From NCBI GenBank assembly GCA_025356925.1, contig JANXQE010000064.1:1-6188 (forward strand): DNA of 6,188 nucleotides, written 5' to 3'. Shown one piece after another: positions 6,132-6,188 of the stretch; the stretch's first letter is position 1, and each line of letters begins with the position of its first letter. The notes beneath the pieces were generated by a model, which made no database searches, was not told the DNA's origin, and saw only the letters and a program-made list of their open reading frames with translations. The position numbers were made by a program, and so were the translations under genes. The stretch comes from Limisphaerales bacterium (lineage in GTDB: Bacteria > Verrucomicrobiota > Verrucomicrobiia > Limisphaerales > UBA8199).

Positions 6132-6170
6132 AAAGCGCCGGCAAGCCGGTCGCACTCCATGCGCTTCGCG
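6132..6170 (-). repeat. REP-like palindromic unit B, inverted relative to unit A
   Basis: Read on the minus strand the unit is CGCGAAGCG, two variable bases (CA), TGGAGTGCG, one unpaired base (A), stem arm CCGG, loop CTTG, stem arm CCGG, then CGCTTT. It aligns to unit A without gaps. The outer 20 bases of the two units (6072-6091 and 6151-6170) form an 18/20 inverted repeat, and the CGCTTT ends face each other across a 21-nt spacer (6111-6131). The pair therefore has the geometry of a bacterial interspersed mosaic (two inverted REP units). Confidence 0.75.
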
Positions 6171-6178
6171 AGGAGGGA
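6171..6178 (+). promoter_or_regulatory. Shine-Dalgarno-like AGGAGGGA near the right edge
   Basis: AGGAGGGA at 6171-6178 is a near-ideal anti-16S match, whereas no other gene in the window has one at its preferred start. No ATG, GTG or TTG follows within the remaining 10 bases, so a start codon would have to lie at or just past the window end. It directly abuts repeat unit B and may simply belong to that repeat's flank. Confidence 0.2.
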
Positions 6179-6188
6179 GCGAAAGGCT

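Noticed and set aside
6072..6170. Reading the 3' inverted repeats as IS terminal repeats, an intrinsic terminator or a CRISPR fragment
   Set aside because: There is no transposase or target duplication and the interior is only 59 nt; no T-run follows the 20-nt arms; and the two units are inverted rather than regularly spaced direct repeats.

Overview
The window is about 6.2 kb of moderately GC-rich bacterial chromosome (GC estimated by eye at just under 60%). It holds five genes on a housekeeping backbone. The lineage is most likely Verrucomicrobiota, possibly the Pedosphaera/Limisphaerales group. I infer this from the wording of the PurL and PurF proteins, from a small NVQVAVLCDAA-type protein I remember mainly from that group, and from the palindromic repeat style at the right end. 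No rRNA or other decisive phylogenetic marker is present.

Layout from left to right: (1) the 3' end of a Gfo/Idh/MocA-family oxidoreductase gene (1-561, cut by the window edge). (2) A 118-nt spacer with a long-range stem. (3) nagB, glucosamine-6-phosphate deaminase (680-1465), with an unusual Ala where the E. coli enzyme has active-site Asp141. (4) A small conserved protein of unknown function on the opposite strand (1469-1876), whose stop codon lies 3 nt from the nagB stop. (5) A 195-nt divergent intergenic region. (6) purL (2072-4486) followed by purF (4553-6013), almost certainly co-transcribed. (7) A gene-free right end with two inverted 39-nt palindromic units (6072-6110 and 6132-6170).

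Functionally, purF encodes the first committed step of de novo purine synthesis (PRPP + glutamine to phosphoribosylamine) and purL the FGAM synthetase step. This small-type PurL normally needs PurS and PurQ, and neither is encoded in the window. The oxidoreductase/nagB pair suggests sugar or amino-sugar catabolism: NagB would deliver fructose-6-phosphate and ammonia. There is no direct evidence that the two halves of the window are functionally linked.

The observations most worth pursuing are the REP-like inverted pair downstream of purF, with compensated stems and an invariant CTTG loop; a roughly 20-residue insertion in PurL encoded in part by three perfect copies of the heptamer TGCGGAG; and the NagB active-site substitution. 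I see no mobile-element gene, CRISPR array, tRNA, defence system or obviously new multi-gene system here.
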